Positions 1-11,494 are shown, numbered from the stretch's first letter. The stretch is 64,000 nucleotides of DNA from Polytrichum commune (GCA_950295325.1 OX485804.1:16862001-16926000), one strand, 5' to 3'. Numbers and translations are program-made. Notes: a model not told the origin generated them from the sequence alone.

Positions 1-126
1 AAACTTCACGTTGACTGGAATCTTCATTATCAGATCCTAAATTCTGAAATTCCTTATATCGGCGTGGCTCAATTCATCAGGGGGCATACCTGCCGTTCAG
101 TTAACTTCATAACTTGCATTTGCTCA

Positions 127-727
127 AATTAACCCAACTGCTCAAATCAACCTGAGCAGGATCATCTTCACGTTGGAACTTGGAGTAACTTGAAGAATCT
201 ATTAACCCCGCCAGCAAATTGCATCTGGTAAACGCTCACCATTAAGTAATCATATGAATCGCAACAAATCTTTTGTTTGCTCGCGCCATAATCTCCTGGT
301 TAAGTATTTCCACAATCACCAAAAACAACATAGCTGGTGCTCCGGTTTGATTTCCCACACGGTTCCCGAACTCTGGGATGCCGCTGCATAACCCCAACTT
401 CTGGGACAACAAATTAATCCAACTGCTCAATCAACCTGAGCAAGATCAACTTCATGTTTTGGTAACTTGAAGAAGCTTGTTAACCCTGTTCTGGGAATCG
501 CATGTGCACCAATGCTTCTTGACTGCGTTAATGTCAACTTATCGAGCACAATAATGTCACAAATATGACACCTTCCCTCAGTGGAAACTAAGAATGTCAC
601 AAAGTTGACAAACGAATATGACATTAAATCCACTGGATTCCAGTAGTGGTGGTAAACTTTCATCACCAAGTACTGTACTGACCATATGAATCACAACAAA
701 TACTTTGCTCTTTCGCACGCACTTTAA
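127..727. repeat. Imperfect tandem duplication, non-coding
   Basis: Two related blocks, about 127-300 and 418-727, share the run 'aactgctcaa(a)tcaacctgagca', then 'taacttgaagaa', and finally 'catatgaatc(g/a)caacaaat'. I see no gene in this stretch. Short open frames on the minus strand have no recognisable content. Confidence 0.55.
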
Positions 728-885
728 TTCCTTGTCTTAAGCTTCCAATTCTTGTTAGTACGTGATGAAGATGGCTACTCCATTAGTACGACCTCGGTCC
801 AATGCAGTCATAAGGTTAACCCTACTCATGATCTGCGTTGTGACATGAACTCCAGCACAGTGGATGAGGGCAGTACACGCAATGG

Positions 886-1288
886 ATGATGATTATGGAC
901 GCAAGTGCACTGATGTTGAAGGATGTTGGTGAGTTGCCTCGGAGGACCGATCAATGCAGCTGGTGGGCTGTATGGAGAAGCTTCCAGGAGTGTCTCGGCC
1001 TGAGACATTTTGGTAGCGAGCAAGCTCCTGGCCCCCCAGCCGGCCTGCTCTCATGTGGACGTACAAGTGCTGATTTATAAAGAGGGCACCACCTCTGGAT
1101 CCGATCGGTACGCCGTGGAGTTCACCTGGGACAGTTGCACAAACCTGAACTGCAGGATCTGGGACATACATTGTGAAGGATGGGGAGACCGTTTAGCGGG
1201 GGGAGAGGTTGAGGTTCGAGTTTATTTGGAACAAGAATTAGCCCCTGATGAATGTGTACTCAGGATGTTAATCATGATCAATTGCTGA
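886..1288 (+). pseudogene. TPD1-like gene copy, frameshifted
   Basis: This is a decayed paralogue of the intact TPD1-like gene at 6954-7496. An upstream frame beginning at 886 keeps a piece resembling the ancestor (ALMLKDVGELP, compare VMLKDFGPSGYFELP). A second frame from about 1010 keeps the cysteine-rich core: SHVDVQVLIYKEG, then a SDRYAVEFTWDSC block, then NLNCRIWDIHCEGW, ending in a Cys just before the stop at 1288. The two parts lie in different frames, and the signal-peptide region is not recognisable. The conserved G-F-V stretch after the third Cys is replaced by WGDRLAGGEVEVRV. I infer a dead tandem copy. An unusual spliced gene is less likely, since no good intron joins the frames. 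Confidence 0.6.
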
Positions 1289-1489
1289 TGCAACTCTGAA
1301 CTTATTATAAGTCAAATTCAGAACTGCAGCGTAAGCCTGAAATTAAACGTTGCTTGCAGAAGATTCTTTGTATGTACTCCTAAATTCACTTCTATATACA
1401 TACAAGTACAGATTGGGGAAATAAGGACACATTGCACTGCAAGTTTCTTATCTGCGAACTTTGAGACACATGTTGAGTCCGAATTAGGT

Positions 1490-1651
1490 GTTCCGGCATG
1501 TGAGTTAGAAGAACTGCATTGTGAAGAATGGGGAGACCATTTAGTCCAGGAAGAGGTTGAGGTTCGAGTTCATCCCGAGCTCATTTGCAACATCAATGCG
1601 CCCATGGTGAATGTGTGGCTAGCAAAGGTTACGGGGACATTGTACTCTTAA
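1490..1651 (+). pseudogene. TPD1-like 3' fragment, second copy
   Basis: The frame holding ELHCEEWGDHLVQEEVEVRV copies the last part of the preceding pseudogene (IHCEGWGDRLAGGEVEVRV). The similarity continues past the stop: 'aaattcagaa(c/t)tgca' and 'gtaagcctga' occur after both, at about 1313-1342 and 1670-1699. So a block of roughly 350-400 bp holding the gene's 3' end and its downstream DNA was duplicated in tandem and then decayed. Confidence 0.5.
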
Positions 1652-1965
1652 CTTAGATTCACTTATAGTAAATTCAGAATTGCAATGTAAGCCTGACTGC
1701 TGCTTACAGAAGATTTCAAGGCTCGTCTTCGTTGATGCTGAACCTGACTATTCCTTTTCATTTCTGTATCCTATACATGCTTACTTTATTCTTGATGTCG
1801 ATTTCTTCCAGTTCTTCATGTTGTAGTTAATACTTTTGTGAAATTCTTGCAATGATTTGAGGATTGCTTGGTTTTCTCAAAAATGGTTCATTTACGTACC
1901 ACAAACATCTTGTCCTCCTCACCGAAAGGCTTGCAAAGGCATCAGCTAAGCAAACGCTCATACTA
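1652..1965. other. Intergenic stretch, nothing recognised
   Basis: AT-rich DNA after the duplicated TPD1-like 3' end. No gene, RNA or clear repeat border is visible. Confidence 0.4.
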
Positions 1966-2692
1966 CAACAAATATTGTATTTAGTGCCATATGGTATTTT
2001 AGACCAATGTGGTAACTTTTCTCATGACACTTCCTCTGAATAGATTTACCAGTACTGTCATCCCAACTTGTTTTTAGTTCATCCACTGCCCAATTATTGA
2101 AGCGAAATTTGGTGTAGTTTGCATCCCAACAATTCTGTAAAAATAATTGTCATGGATGATTGAAATTTGGATGGAAAAGCACTTAATAAGTGAGAGTAGT
2201 CTCAAAATTGTGAGTCTATAATGCCCAAATTTGTCTACAAGGAATGACAATTTATAATGTTAGCTTTATGTTAGCTTTAGCGTAACTTGGGCGGTTTACA
2301 ATTAGTACACTAGTAGAAAACTATGTGAAAAAGAACCGTAGTCGTTTTTCCATTGCGGTTTTTTGACCACCCTGCTCTGCAGCTGCTAAACGACTGCAGA
2401 TTTTTCTTTCTTGTTGTGCCACTGTAATTTTATTGATTTTGGGGCGTGTAATATACCTTTGGAAAGGTATTTTCAAGACCTTTCCAACGGTATATTACAA
2501 GCCCCTAGATTTTTGAATATTCAGCTGGTAAACCAAAAAAACAAATATGAAGTCGTTTAGTGAGTGCACAACAAGTTGGTCAAAAGAACCACAATGGGAA
2601 AACAACTGCGGTTCCCTTTTGCATAGTTTTCTACTAGTGGTATTGAGCAAGACAAAGAAAATTGACGCCATTAAATACAATATTTAATGTCG
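1966..2692. mobile_element. MITE family A, copy 1 (interrupted)
   Basis: This copy belongs with 5330-5697 and 61878-62243. Each copy ends in a short AT palindrome of the type ACTAAATATnATATTTAGT; here the ends read aatattgtatttagtg and cattaaatacaatatttaatg. Shared internal blocks are 'gtggtaacttttc(t)...gacactt', 'catggatgattgaa(a)tttgg' and 'ttacaattagta'. Copy 1 is longer because a 332-bp CACTA-type MITE sits inside it. No coding capacity. Confidence 0.6.
2308..2639. mobile_element. Non-autonomous CACTA element (332 bp)
   Basis: The ends are perfect inverted repeats CACTAGTAGAAAACTATG / CATAGTTTTCTACTAGTG, flanked by the 3-bp direct repeat GTA (2305-2307 and 2640-2642). CACTA termini with a 3-bp target duplication are diagnostic of the CACTA superfamily. 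Inside lies a second palindrome around 'ggtattttcaagacctttcc'. Family A copy 3 has the unoccupied site (acaattagtattgagc), which confirms both ends and the duplication. It has no gene and would need TNP2 supplied in trans. Confidence 0.85.
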
Positions 2693-3954
2693 TGTTTCCA
2701 ATGTTTTGCCAATACCCCATATTGCAATCCAGTAACCAACGGTTCTCTGAAGGATTTTGAAACAGAATGCACGATACTTTGTAAAAAATGCAAATTTCTT
2801 ATGGACCTTGCATTGTCCTTGGAGTTCATTCACCATATACGTTGCAATTATTCTATCATCTACATCCTTTAAACACATCTTATGCCTTCTAAGAATCAAA
2901 ATCATTTACCAATCCATCAAGTTTTGCAAATCCTCTAATCCTCTAACACTAAAGTTGCAGTTAATTTAACAGATTGGGATTTGTTCCTCTTGGTGTCAAG
3001 CATAAAATATTGATCAATGAATGTATTAGTTCAATTGCCGTGTGAATCATGTACTTGCGTTTGAATTGTACCATTTGGAACAACTACGCCAACCTTTTAG
3101 TCCAAATCTTAAGCTACCTCATGGAGGTTGCCTAGGAATGCCAAGAGTTTGATATTTAGTTTGTGGATAGGTTTCAATCAATGGACTCTCAAGAACTATG
3201 TGGCTTTATCCTAAGTTGCCTCATAGAGATCACTTAGGAAACCCAAAAGTTTGAGCTCTAACAACTTTGTGGGCCCCAATCCAATGGACTTCCAAGCATG
3301 TTTTGACTTGTCATGAATTCTACTTTGTTTGATACCATTCCCCCATTGATAACCCATTATGAGCATGGTCAAGTTACACTTGCCCAAGTTACTGAGAGTT
3401 TGAGCTTTGGATTTTGAAACTTGTCAATTCCAAGTGTCAAACTCCTGGACATTGCAAGTCGAAACTCTCAACTTGAGCTTGAGTGTAAGGTGGGGTAACT
3501 TCCCCTTAAATTTTCTAAGTTGGAGAGAGGAAACTTATCATATACGAAAGTACTTCTTATATTATCCATTCAATGTAAAAATACGAGCCCCCTATAAGTT
3601 TTGTTGCCGATTCATCTCAGCTGACTTCATGTAGACTAATTCAAGGTCTTTGAAACTAATTCTAGTGTCTAATCAACTAAAAAAAAGTAACCATCGGGTT
3701 GCATACTATATCAGGACTTTTGTGTCGGGTGAATGACAGGTACGCTCATATATGATAATTCCTTCTCTCCCTATACATTCACTTTTGTTGTCCAATCCTC
3801 ATTCCAAAAGGAGACCTTGAAGAGCCCATAACTGTGGTTTCATCCAGTATAGAGATCATGTTCACACACTAAATAACAAATCAATACTTAGTCATAAATC
3901 CCTTTCCCAAACAAAAAGCATGCCTACCCTGTAGCTCAATGAATGTGGAGAACC
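2693..3954. other. Intergenic stretch, nothing recognised
   Basis: About 1.26 kb of AT-rich DNA. Short open frames around 2757-2969 and 3407-3634 show no familiar motif. Short phrases recur, for example 'gttgcctaggaa' and 'aagagtttga' near 3127-3260, which suggests an old internal duplication. Confidence 0.4.
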
Positions 3955-4165
3955 AACCGCTTGTTACAAATGAACTGGTTGAGTTTGGCAAATAACTGGT
4001 TCAAGTTCAACGTCCGATCATTTTAAAGGAATTATAAAATATATCCCAAATTAATGAAGAAACCCCAAAAGATAGCAACATGTAACCAGTTGGACTTGGA
4101 AACACTAGGATCTTAATCAATTATGCTCAAAAATGTCCCGGACACTGTTATAGCTAATTTAGGCT
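3955..4165. repeat. Dispersed repeat, matches 38215-38465
   Basis: Diverged copy of a sequence found also downstream of the Harbinger transposase. Shared phrases include 'tgaac(t/c)ggttgagttt', 'aaataac(t/c)ggtt', 'caacatgtaacc(a/g)gttg' and 'caaacactaggatct'. Because the other copy lies within the PIF/Harbinger borders, this may be a relic of a related Harbinger element. Confidence 0.5.
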
Positions 4166-4214
4166 TACTTCCGAAAGTAAACTGTCATAAAATTTATCTA
4201 CGTATAGAACTCCC

Positions 4215-5140
4215 AAGTGTTAAACCTCCCCCTACGAGCTTTTCGGGGGAGGTAGATATGGGCAGGAGTAGCCCCCAGAAAGTAATCAAGATTTTTTGGG
4301 CTAGACCGAAAACTTTTGCCCGCCCCACCCAACTTCAAAAAAACCATTGCCCAGGTTGTATTTTTGAAGGCCAATTATTCACAAATCCCATATGGAGTGC
4401 ACTTCATCTTCAAGGTCCAAAATCCAATATATATATATATATATATGTACTTCCATTTAGTAAAGAAGCAATTGACTGGGAATTCATTTCACAAGTGAAA
4501 GTGTCAATAAAGCATGTAATTAACTCAGAATTCAAAAATATTACAAAATCCTCATTAGCATTGATGTTATAACTTTGTGACTTACCATTTGAAGGATTCT
4601 TTGTCATTCTAAAATGAAACTTAAATTAGTGCGCCTGATTAAGTACGTATGAATACTTGTGAAAGTAGAAGGCATTACCTAAGCTACTATAAAATATACA
4701 TATTAAAATCAACACACTAATCTAAGTTTTATTTTATGATGACAAAGACCCCTTCCAATGGTAAGTCACAAAAGTTATAACATCAGAGTTAATGAGGATT
4801 TTGTAATATTTTTGACATCCGAGCTAATTACATGTTTTATTAACACTTTCACTTCCGAAATGAGATCCCAATCAATTGCTTCTTAATAAGTAGAAGCGCG
4901 CGCACACACACACACACTCACATATAGGATTTGGACCTTGAAGGTGACGTGCAATTGATATGGGATTTGTGGATAAGTGGCCTTCAAAAATGCAAAGGCA
5001 ATGGTTTTTTCGAAATCGGGCGAGGCGAGCAGAAATTCTTGGTAGTGTCCTGAAAATCTTGATTTCTTTTTGGGAGCTGCCCCTGCCCGTAGCTACCTCC
5101 CCTGAAAAGCTTGGAGGGGGGGGGGGGGGGGGGGTTTAAC
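4215..5140. mobile_element. Long-arm foldback element, copy 1
   Basis: Two inverted arms of about 400 bp (roughly 4215-4640 and 4735-5140) face each other across a short AT-rich centre. The outer tips read gttaaacctccccc on the left and, reversed, gttaaacccccccc on the right. Inner shared stretches include 'aatcctcatta', 'catatgg...agtgcac' and 'ccttgaa'. The arms carry TA and CA dinucleotide runs (4429-4446, 4897-4916) and a G tract near 5117-5135. Target duplications are not clear. The arms match those of the element at 10345-11494, so this is a family. Confidence 0.6.
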
Positions 5141-5329
5141 GTCCCCCATTATCCAGACACCATTTCTAGTTGCTCCCCCAGTCTTATTTAGTGCCTTCTA
5201 AGGTAGATCCATCTTTCGAAGGTTACTTTGCCATTCTTGATGAGATTAATGACCATGTGATGTCATGGTAGGAATAGAATGTGCGTCTCCATGTTGTCAC
5301 TTGGGACCACTACAAATCACACATGTGCA

Positions 5330-5697
5330 TTGAATATTGCATTTTATGTCACTGTGGTAACTTTTCTGTTGACACTTCTTGTGAATAAGTTTACAAGACT
5401 AAGAACTATCATCCCAACTCACTTCTAGTTCATCCACTTTTGATGTATTCTGCATCCAAACATTTATGTAATGGAATATTGTCATGGATGATTGAAATTT
5501 GGATGAGTAATCAATTAATGAGTGACAACAATTGCAACATTGTAAAACCTATGATGTCCAATTATTTTTACCAAAAAATGACAAATAATGTTAGACTTAC
5601 ATTTAGTGCTACTGACACTACACGGGCACATTACAATTAGTCTGCAGCAAGACAAAATAGAATCGGTGACACTAAATATAATATTTAGTGTAGTGAG
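5330..5697. mobile_element. MITE family A, copy 2
   Basis: Right end cactaaatataatatttagtg; left end a decayed version (tgaatattgcattttatgtc). Internal blocks 'gtggtaacttttctgttgacacttctt', 'catccaaacattt' and 'attgtcatggatgattgaaa' match copies 1 and 3. No gene. Confidence 0.6.
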
Positions 5698-6890
5698 GGT
5701 TGAGACATGTTATTTGTGGCATGTACAACCTCTCCCATGAGATGACAATGCATGTTCTGACATGGCCCGAGCTGATTGAATTGGGTGCGCCCAAAATGGA
5801 GGGCCAATTCTTGGCCTCGGGGCCAATGTCAAATTTGTAATGTGTAGTTGAGGCCGGCCTCCAACCCAAAAGGGGCTAAAATTCCATGCAATCGGCCTCA
5901 AAGGGAATTGGCCCAGCCTCTAGGTGTAAAGCGGCCCTTAGTAAGGACATGTTCTTTGATCACCCGGCCGGTTTTGATTACGACTCATGAGCAATAAGAG
6001 TAGACAGTCCTATTTCTGTTAACTTAAGCAAATTCACATGAGTGTAGTACAAGTGTGATATTGGAGTGATTTGTCATAGGTCATGAAATTGATATCACGA
6101 GGTTCAATGAGAAAAATCACAATTTATTTCCAACTTTCGAGATTAGTGTAAATTTTTCAAGGCAAGATTCTCTCCCAACCCATATTCACAACATAGGTTG
6201 ACATATTTCTGATAACTGGGAGACGAAAACTTGAGTACAATCAATTCCTTTTCAAAGAACCCAAATCCGTGCCCGTTTAACTTACTTTTTCCAGAAATGT
6301 GAAGGTTACATTTGTGATTCTTCACAACTTTTTCTATCTACATTTGTGAAACATCAAGACTCTATGTATTAAGATTGGGGCTATCGGAAATGCTGTCTGT
6401 CTGCTCTACACTTGCACGGCTTTTGAATTCCTGACGCTCTTCACCAAGTTCCATTCATTCCTGCTATTCTGGTGAAGAAATGTTGACCACCTATTTGGAC
6501 CTGTTCATTCAGGAATCACGGTTTTGACATCCCCGAACCTTGGAAGCGTGCGCTGTGGATCATCAAAACAGTGACATCTGGCAAGTGGGGGTTAAGAAAA
6601 GTATAATTGGAATATTCTCTACCTACTGAAAAGGTTTCATTGGAGCCGTCCGAGAATGAATAATGATATTATAATACTGTAATCCCCTCACACCGGAATC
6701 TCAAGAGCATCCGCTTTCCCATTTCCTTATTCGCAACGCGAAACTTGTAGGTAATCGAGGCAAATGCACCTTTGAAGTGGACGCCGAGCCGCAGGTTGGT
6801 TGCACAGACTACATAAGCCCCGGAGGTGATCAGTACCGCTGGAGAAGTTCAGACACATCCCACTGGAGACTGAAGGTGGATCGATAGAAA
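5698..6890. other. Intergenic DNA upstream of the TPD1-like gene
   Basis: Nothing recognised apart from the probable promoter region at the right end. 5750-5935 is moderately GC-rich and non-coding. Confidence 0.4.
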
Positions 6891-6891
6891 G

Positions 6892-6899
6892 TTTATAAG
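6892..6899 (+). promoter_or_regulatory. Possible TATA box of the TPD1-like gene
   Basis: tttataag lies 62 bp before the start codon, a plausible distance for a short 5' leader. Assignment rests on position and composition only. Confidence 0.3.
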
Positions 6900-6953
6900 C
6901 GGAAATAGCAGTAACATCATTCCTCTGCCGGCATCATCGATCGAGGTGTTAAG

Positions 6954-7496
6954 ATGATGATGATGGGGACGGGGTCGTCCACCCGGGCGTTGATGATCAT
7001 AGCCCTGGGATGCATTGTGGTGGCCCAAATTGCAGTAGCTGCAGAGGCGGAGGAGGCTAGCGAGCCCTTGATGGCTGCGTCGAGTGGAGTGATGCTGAAG
7101 GATTTCGGGCCCTCTGGCTATTTTGAGCTGCCAGGGATCACCAGAGTGAAGCCATTCTGGAGGGGAAGGAAGCTGCTGGCTGCGTGCGGTTTGGGCGATG
7201 TGAAAGTGATAGTCCAGATGGCGGGAGTCACCAATGGCTCCGACCATTACGAAATCGAGATCAACTGGGACATTTGCCAAGACTCCAACTGCCGCATGAG
7301 CAACATCCACGTCTCCTGCCCGGGGTTCGTGACCGTGGACGTCGGCCCCAACGTTTTCAAGCACGTGAGTGGCAGCGACTGCGTGGTGCTCAATGGGGGC
7401 TCGTTGGGATGGCGTGCAAGGGTTAGGATGCAGTACATTTGCAACATCAGTCCTCCGCAACTGCATGCAACTAAAGCAACGGTGACGAACTGCTGA
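6954..7496 (+). CDS. TPD1-like secreted cysteine-rich protein
   Basis: A 180-residue single-exon protein of the TAPETUM DETERMINANT1 family. In flowering plants TPD1 is a secreted ligand of the receptor kinase EMS1/EXS that sets tapetal fate; in other plants the role is less defined. Residues about 10-30 (ALMIIALGCIVVAQIAVAA) form a signal peptide. The mature part shows the family pattern: CGLGDVKVIVQ, then NGSDHYEIEINWDIC, SNCRMSNIHVSC, NVFKHVSGSDC, GGSLGWRARVRMQYIC and a terminal Cys. That gives seven cysteines, six fitting the usual disulfide pattern. Several ATG codons cluster at the start; the first in frame is used. The frame is intact, unlike the two copies at the left end of the window. 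A role in reproductive or cell-fate signalling is inferred from family only. Confidence 0.85.
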   Translation: MMMMGTGSSTRALMIIALGCIVVAQIAVAAEAEEASEPLMAASSGVMLKDFGPSGYFELPGITRVKPFWRGRKLLAACGLGDVKVIVQMAGVTNGSDHYEIEINWDICQDSNCRMSNIHVSCPGFVTVDVGPNVFKHVSGSDCVVLNGGSLGWRARVRMQYICNISPPQLHATKATVTNC

Positions 7497-7668
7497 AAGA
7501 CTAGTAGTTTGTGTAGGGAGTTGATCTGACATAGATGAAGAAGTTGTAGTAGGTATGGGGTCCTTTGAGTAGTTAGTTCATACACAGGATTCATCACGAA
7601 AAAGAGGATGTTTCTCGCTAGACTTGAAGTTGATCCCTCGATCCAGGTTAATCATACGAGAGCTGTGC

Positions 7669-7674
7669 AATAAA
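7669..7674 (+). terminator. Polyadenylation signal AATAAA
   Basis: AATAAA lies about 170 bp after the stop of the TPD1-like gene, a usual 3' UTR length in plants. Confidence 0.4.
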
Positions 7675-9624
7675 AAGTTTGCTGTGATACGATACGTATA
7701 CTATGCTGCCAAGATGAGCAGAGTTGCAGATGAGATTTCTTGCAAAAAAAATTTCAATCTTTGATGATATCCGTTCTTGCTAATTAAACGTTTTGAACTT
7801 CAATCCAATTTTTTGTGAATGTGCCAGGAACGCTCTTTCCCCAGTGTGATCCCTTATAAGCTTAGTAATCATTTTTCAGAAAGAGCTACAACATTGTTCA
7901 AAACCCTTCATGTTCGAAAACTGAATGCGAGAATTTTCATGTTACGGTCCGATTGTGCCTTACAACCAGAACTTCGTAATGTTTGTATAAAGGATGAAGA
8001 ACCTACTTTGACTTCGCTCTTTAAGATTATTCATTTGTAAAGCATGTCAACCATGACAAGAATTCTTGCCAGATAGCTAGAGAATTGTTTGCAAATCCCT
8101 CTAAGAACTTCAATTCTGCCACGTGGGTGTGGTACTGGTCCAAAAAGGTTCGCATCCGAGTTGTCTACCCGGAGTGAGTGCACTAGGGAATTATGAGCTT
8201 TGCCAGATTAGCTCATAATTTCCCAAGTGAGCAGAAATTGTGCTTGAAGTTCTGTGGTGAGGAGACATTGTGCAGATTTGTTTATTAGGAAGCTCCTTGT
8301 TGTATTTGCAGATATGTACATATCCGCAAAAGAACTTGCAGGCACAGATCTAATATAGATCACTTGACTAGGTCTGCACTTCGAAGCTTGGATTTCCTTT
8401 GTTTGTGTTTTTTGGGACAAACTGAAGACATCCATTGGCAGGTGAGAGGATAAAGGAAGTCCAGAAAAATATGGGGTTGCACCTTCAAGAGCAGCCCAAT
8501 CACCAGAATAGTAATTAACCTCCACATATCCCCCACCTCAAGCCAAAATAGCACCACAAATCATTTGCTCTTGGATACAGGCATCTTGTACTTTGTCTAC
8601 CAATTCTGTTGCTAAGGATGCCATGATTGGCACCCCAGGTTTTTGTCAAACAGACTAAATAAAGCCTGCTCAGTCTGTGATTGCAGCTCGGTTCTCAATA
8701 TTCTTGAAGCTTACTTAGTAAGTTGGATTTCTGTTGAAGAACTCAGACTTTCAGTTCAGGTTGAAAGTTATCTCATTGATAGCCAGTACTTCCGAAGGTT
8801 CGAGCGGTGGGTATCAAAATCCAATGAAATTTAATATCACAATGTTCATCTCCCAACCTCAAATTACCTGAAAGTGTGCCAACTGTGGATGATGTTTTGG
8901 GCCTTCAGGATTCAGCTTTGCACCCACTTTGAAACGCCACGTTCTACACAGCTCTTTATCGTCAGTCATTATATTTACTCGCTTGCAACTAATAGGGGGT
9001 CCCCATGTGTGATGGTTTGTTTTGTAATGGGGGCACTACTAGCAGAGGCAAAAAACAATGCTCCTGTATTGGTGGTTGATTCATCAAACCATGCGAACAA
9101 CGGGGAGGAAGCATTACTTGCACGTGAACTTGAACCAACATGTGGATACTGGTTTAATCTCCCGTAGCTAGTAGCAAAAGTAACTCACACGTAGGTTAGC
9201 CATTTCAGCACTTAGATGCTTGAGAAATGGAAGGCAGTCTTGTGCACACACATAAGACTAGAGAAACTTTTTAGAGGAGGCCTTATGCTTTGCACTTATA
9301 TATCCTTAACCACAAGTATATGGTTTCTTGTTGAATGGATCACATGATCCCCCAAGCATCCTTTATGGCTACAATCGATCCAAGTTCAACTTGATAAATA
9401 CTGCGGCGAAATACCAAGTAATCAGATCTTTAACAACCTCCAATTTCTCAAGCATTTCTCATAGCATGAAGTCAACATTTCAGGCAAAACTAATCAAAAA
9501 GTAGTGACCCAGACCGCTCAGAGGCTACTATCATTTGATCTATTTGGCACAACGCGATAGCATTTCATGAGTGGAGAGCTAAGGTGGCATCCAGCATGAT
9601 CTCTATGCTCTCTTCCCAACATAT
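7675..9624. other. Intergenic stretch, nothing recognised
   Basis: Nearly 2 kb with only short open frames (for example 7819-8040, 8643-8834, 8874-9167) that show no known domain. No tRNA, rRNA or element ends seen. Confidence 0.4.
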
Positions 9625-9995
9625 GTGAATCAAATTATAAGCACAAGTTATGGGATTGCATACAAGCCCAGAGAACTTGGAGGTGGACATTGTCATTCCA
9701 CATCATCTTTGAGCTCAATGGTTGCTGCAACGCCCTGGTGGAATAGTTCACACGGCAACAAGCCACCTTTGGGGAGTGGATCTGCGAGAAGCACGCTCAA
9801 TGGAAAAAACTTATGGCACCTCCTTCGAGGCATGACCATGTGAATCATTTGGATCGAGCGAAATAACGCGGTCACGTGTCTAACCGGGAACAAGAGCATG
9901 ACTGAAGGTCAAATACCTCATATGTTATGAGTGAATCCATCCATGACAAGCAAGCATGGGAGAGGGTGCCCAAGTACGCCAAGATGATTCCTGTC
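9625..9995 (+). pseudogene. Fragment of a LINE reverse-transcriptase 3' end
   Basis: The translation around 9800-9870 reads NLWHLLRGMTM, a stop, then IIWIERNNAVTC. This resembles the W-x-x-L-R-G-x-T-x-W-x-I-W-x-E-R-N-D block near the C-terminus of plant LINE ORF2 proteins. A later stretch, DKQAWERVPKYAKM, fits the tail of the same region. The frame is broken by stops and nothing upstream resembles the polymerase core, so this is a small decayed scrap. Identification rests on one short motif. Confidence 0.4.
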
Positions 9996-10344
9996 TAACC
10001 AGATTGTACGCACAAAGTATTTCGACCAAAAGTGGGGGCTAGAGGGACTCTAATTTGTTGCATGAGTAATTTAACTATACAGTGGAAGGGTATCATGTCG
10101 GCCTAGGCGAGGCTGGCTCCAGGCTCAGGTAGGGGTGTTAATCACCTGTTGGTGATCGGTGGGTGGTGTTGTTTGGTTTTCGCTCACCTAAGCGGGTAAT
10201 TGGTTAGGGCTTCACCTCCCCTTCAAGGGCTAGGGTGAACCAGCACCTACACTCGTACCTTCTGGGGATGAAGGCCTCGCGGATGACACTGAAAACGTCA
10301 TCCTTCTTTATGGGAAAGCCCCCCGACATTTTTTCTGCACCCGA
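9996..10344. other. Intergenic stretch
   Basis: Holds a short compositionally distinct block (about 10090-10330) with a minus-strand open frame reading DDVFSVIREAFIPRRYECRC, not recognised. It ends at the foldback border. Confidence 0.3.
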
Positions 10345-11494
10345 CCGAAAACTGCTGTCCGCCCGCCCGATTTCGAAAAAACTAGTGTAATTGCAGTTTT
10401 GAAGGCTACTTGTCCACAAATCCCATATTGAGTGCACTTCATTTTCAAGGTCTCAAATCCAATATATATGTTCACTTCCATTGAGTAAATAAGCAATTGA
10501 CTAGATTTCATTTTCAAAGTGAAACCGTCAATAAAGCATGCAATTAACTTGGAAGTCAAAACAATTACAAAATCCTCATTAATATTGAGGTTATAATTTT
10601 TGTCACTTACAATTGAAAGGGACCTTGTCATTCTAAAATGAAACTAAAATTCATGATTTATTTATTTTATTTTTAATATTTTAATATGATATAGTTAATA
10701 CGTTCTACTATCACAAAGTTTCCATATGCATTTAAACTAGTTAAGTAAGATTGAATGCAACTAAGTCTAATATATTTTGATTAATCCTAATTAAACCCAA
10801 TTAAATCAGAAAATATGCTTACCAAATTAATTAAGCCTAATTAATCATAAATTATATTTACTGGAGTTAATTCCATTCAAATCATGACTAATTCCAGTAA
10901 GTACATTTTATAATTAATTAGGGTTAATTAATTTGGTACGCATATTTTCTGATTTAATTGGGCTTGAATACGATTCATTAGGATTAACCAGAAATTATTA
11001 GACTTAGTTGCATTCAATCTTACTTTACTAGTTTAAATGCGTATGAAAACTTTGTGATTGTAGAAGGTATTAAATATATTATATTAAATATATAATAGTA
11101 TACTTATTTAATTATATATTATATATTATACTAGAATACATTACATTACATTTAAATAAATATAAATAAAAATAAAAATCATGAATTTTAGTTTCATTTT
11201 AGAATGACAAGGTCCCTTTCAATTGTAAGTGACAAAAATTATAACCTCAATATTAATGAGGATTTTGTAATGTTTTTGACTTCCAAGTTAATTGCATACT
11301 TTATTGACGGTTTCACTTTGAAAATGAAATCTAGTCAATTGCTTATTTATTCAATGGAAGTGAACATATATATTGGATTTGAGACCTTGAAAATGAAGTG
11401 CACTCAATATGGGATTTGTGGACAAGTAGCCTTCAAAAATGCAAGTGCACTAGTTTTTTTGGAAATCGGGCGGGCGGGCAGCAGTTTTCGGTCG
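10345..11494. mobile_element. Long-arm foldback element, copy 2
   Basis: Two arms of about 550 bp, roughly 10345-10890 and 10905-11494, are near-perfect reverse complements. The outer tips read gaccgaaaactgctg and cagcagttttcggtc; the axis is near 10895, around 'attccattcaaatcatgac'. Because of the symmetry, both strands carry nearly the same open frame of about 100 codons, starting MTRSLSIVSDKNYNLNINED. It has no known domain and is probably accidental. The inner halves are very AT-rich. The right tip directly abuts the duplicated U6 segment. The inner arms match copy 1 at 4215-5140. Confidence 0.75.

Noticed and set aside
6849-7532. 227-codon open frame opposite the TPD1-like gene
   Set aside because: Mirror of the real coding strand. 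It has no recognisable domain, while the plus-strand frame has a signal peptide and the family cysteine pattern.
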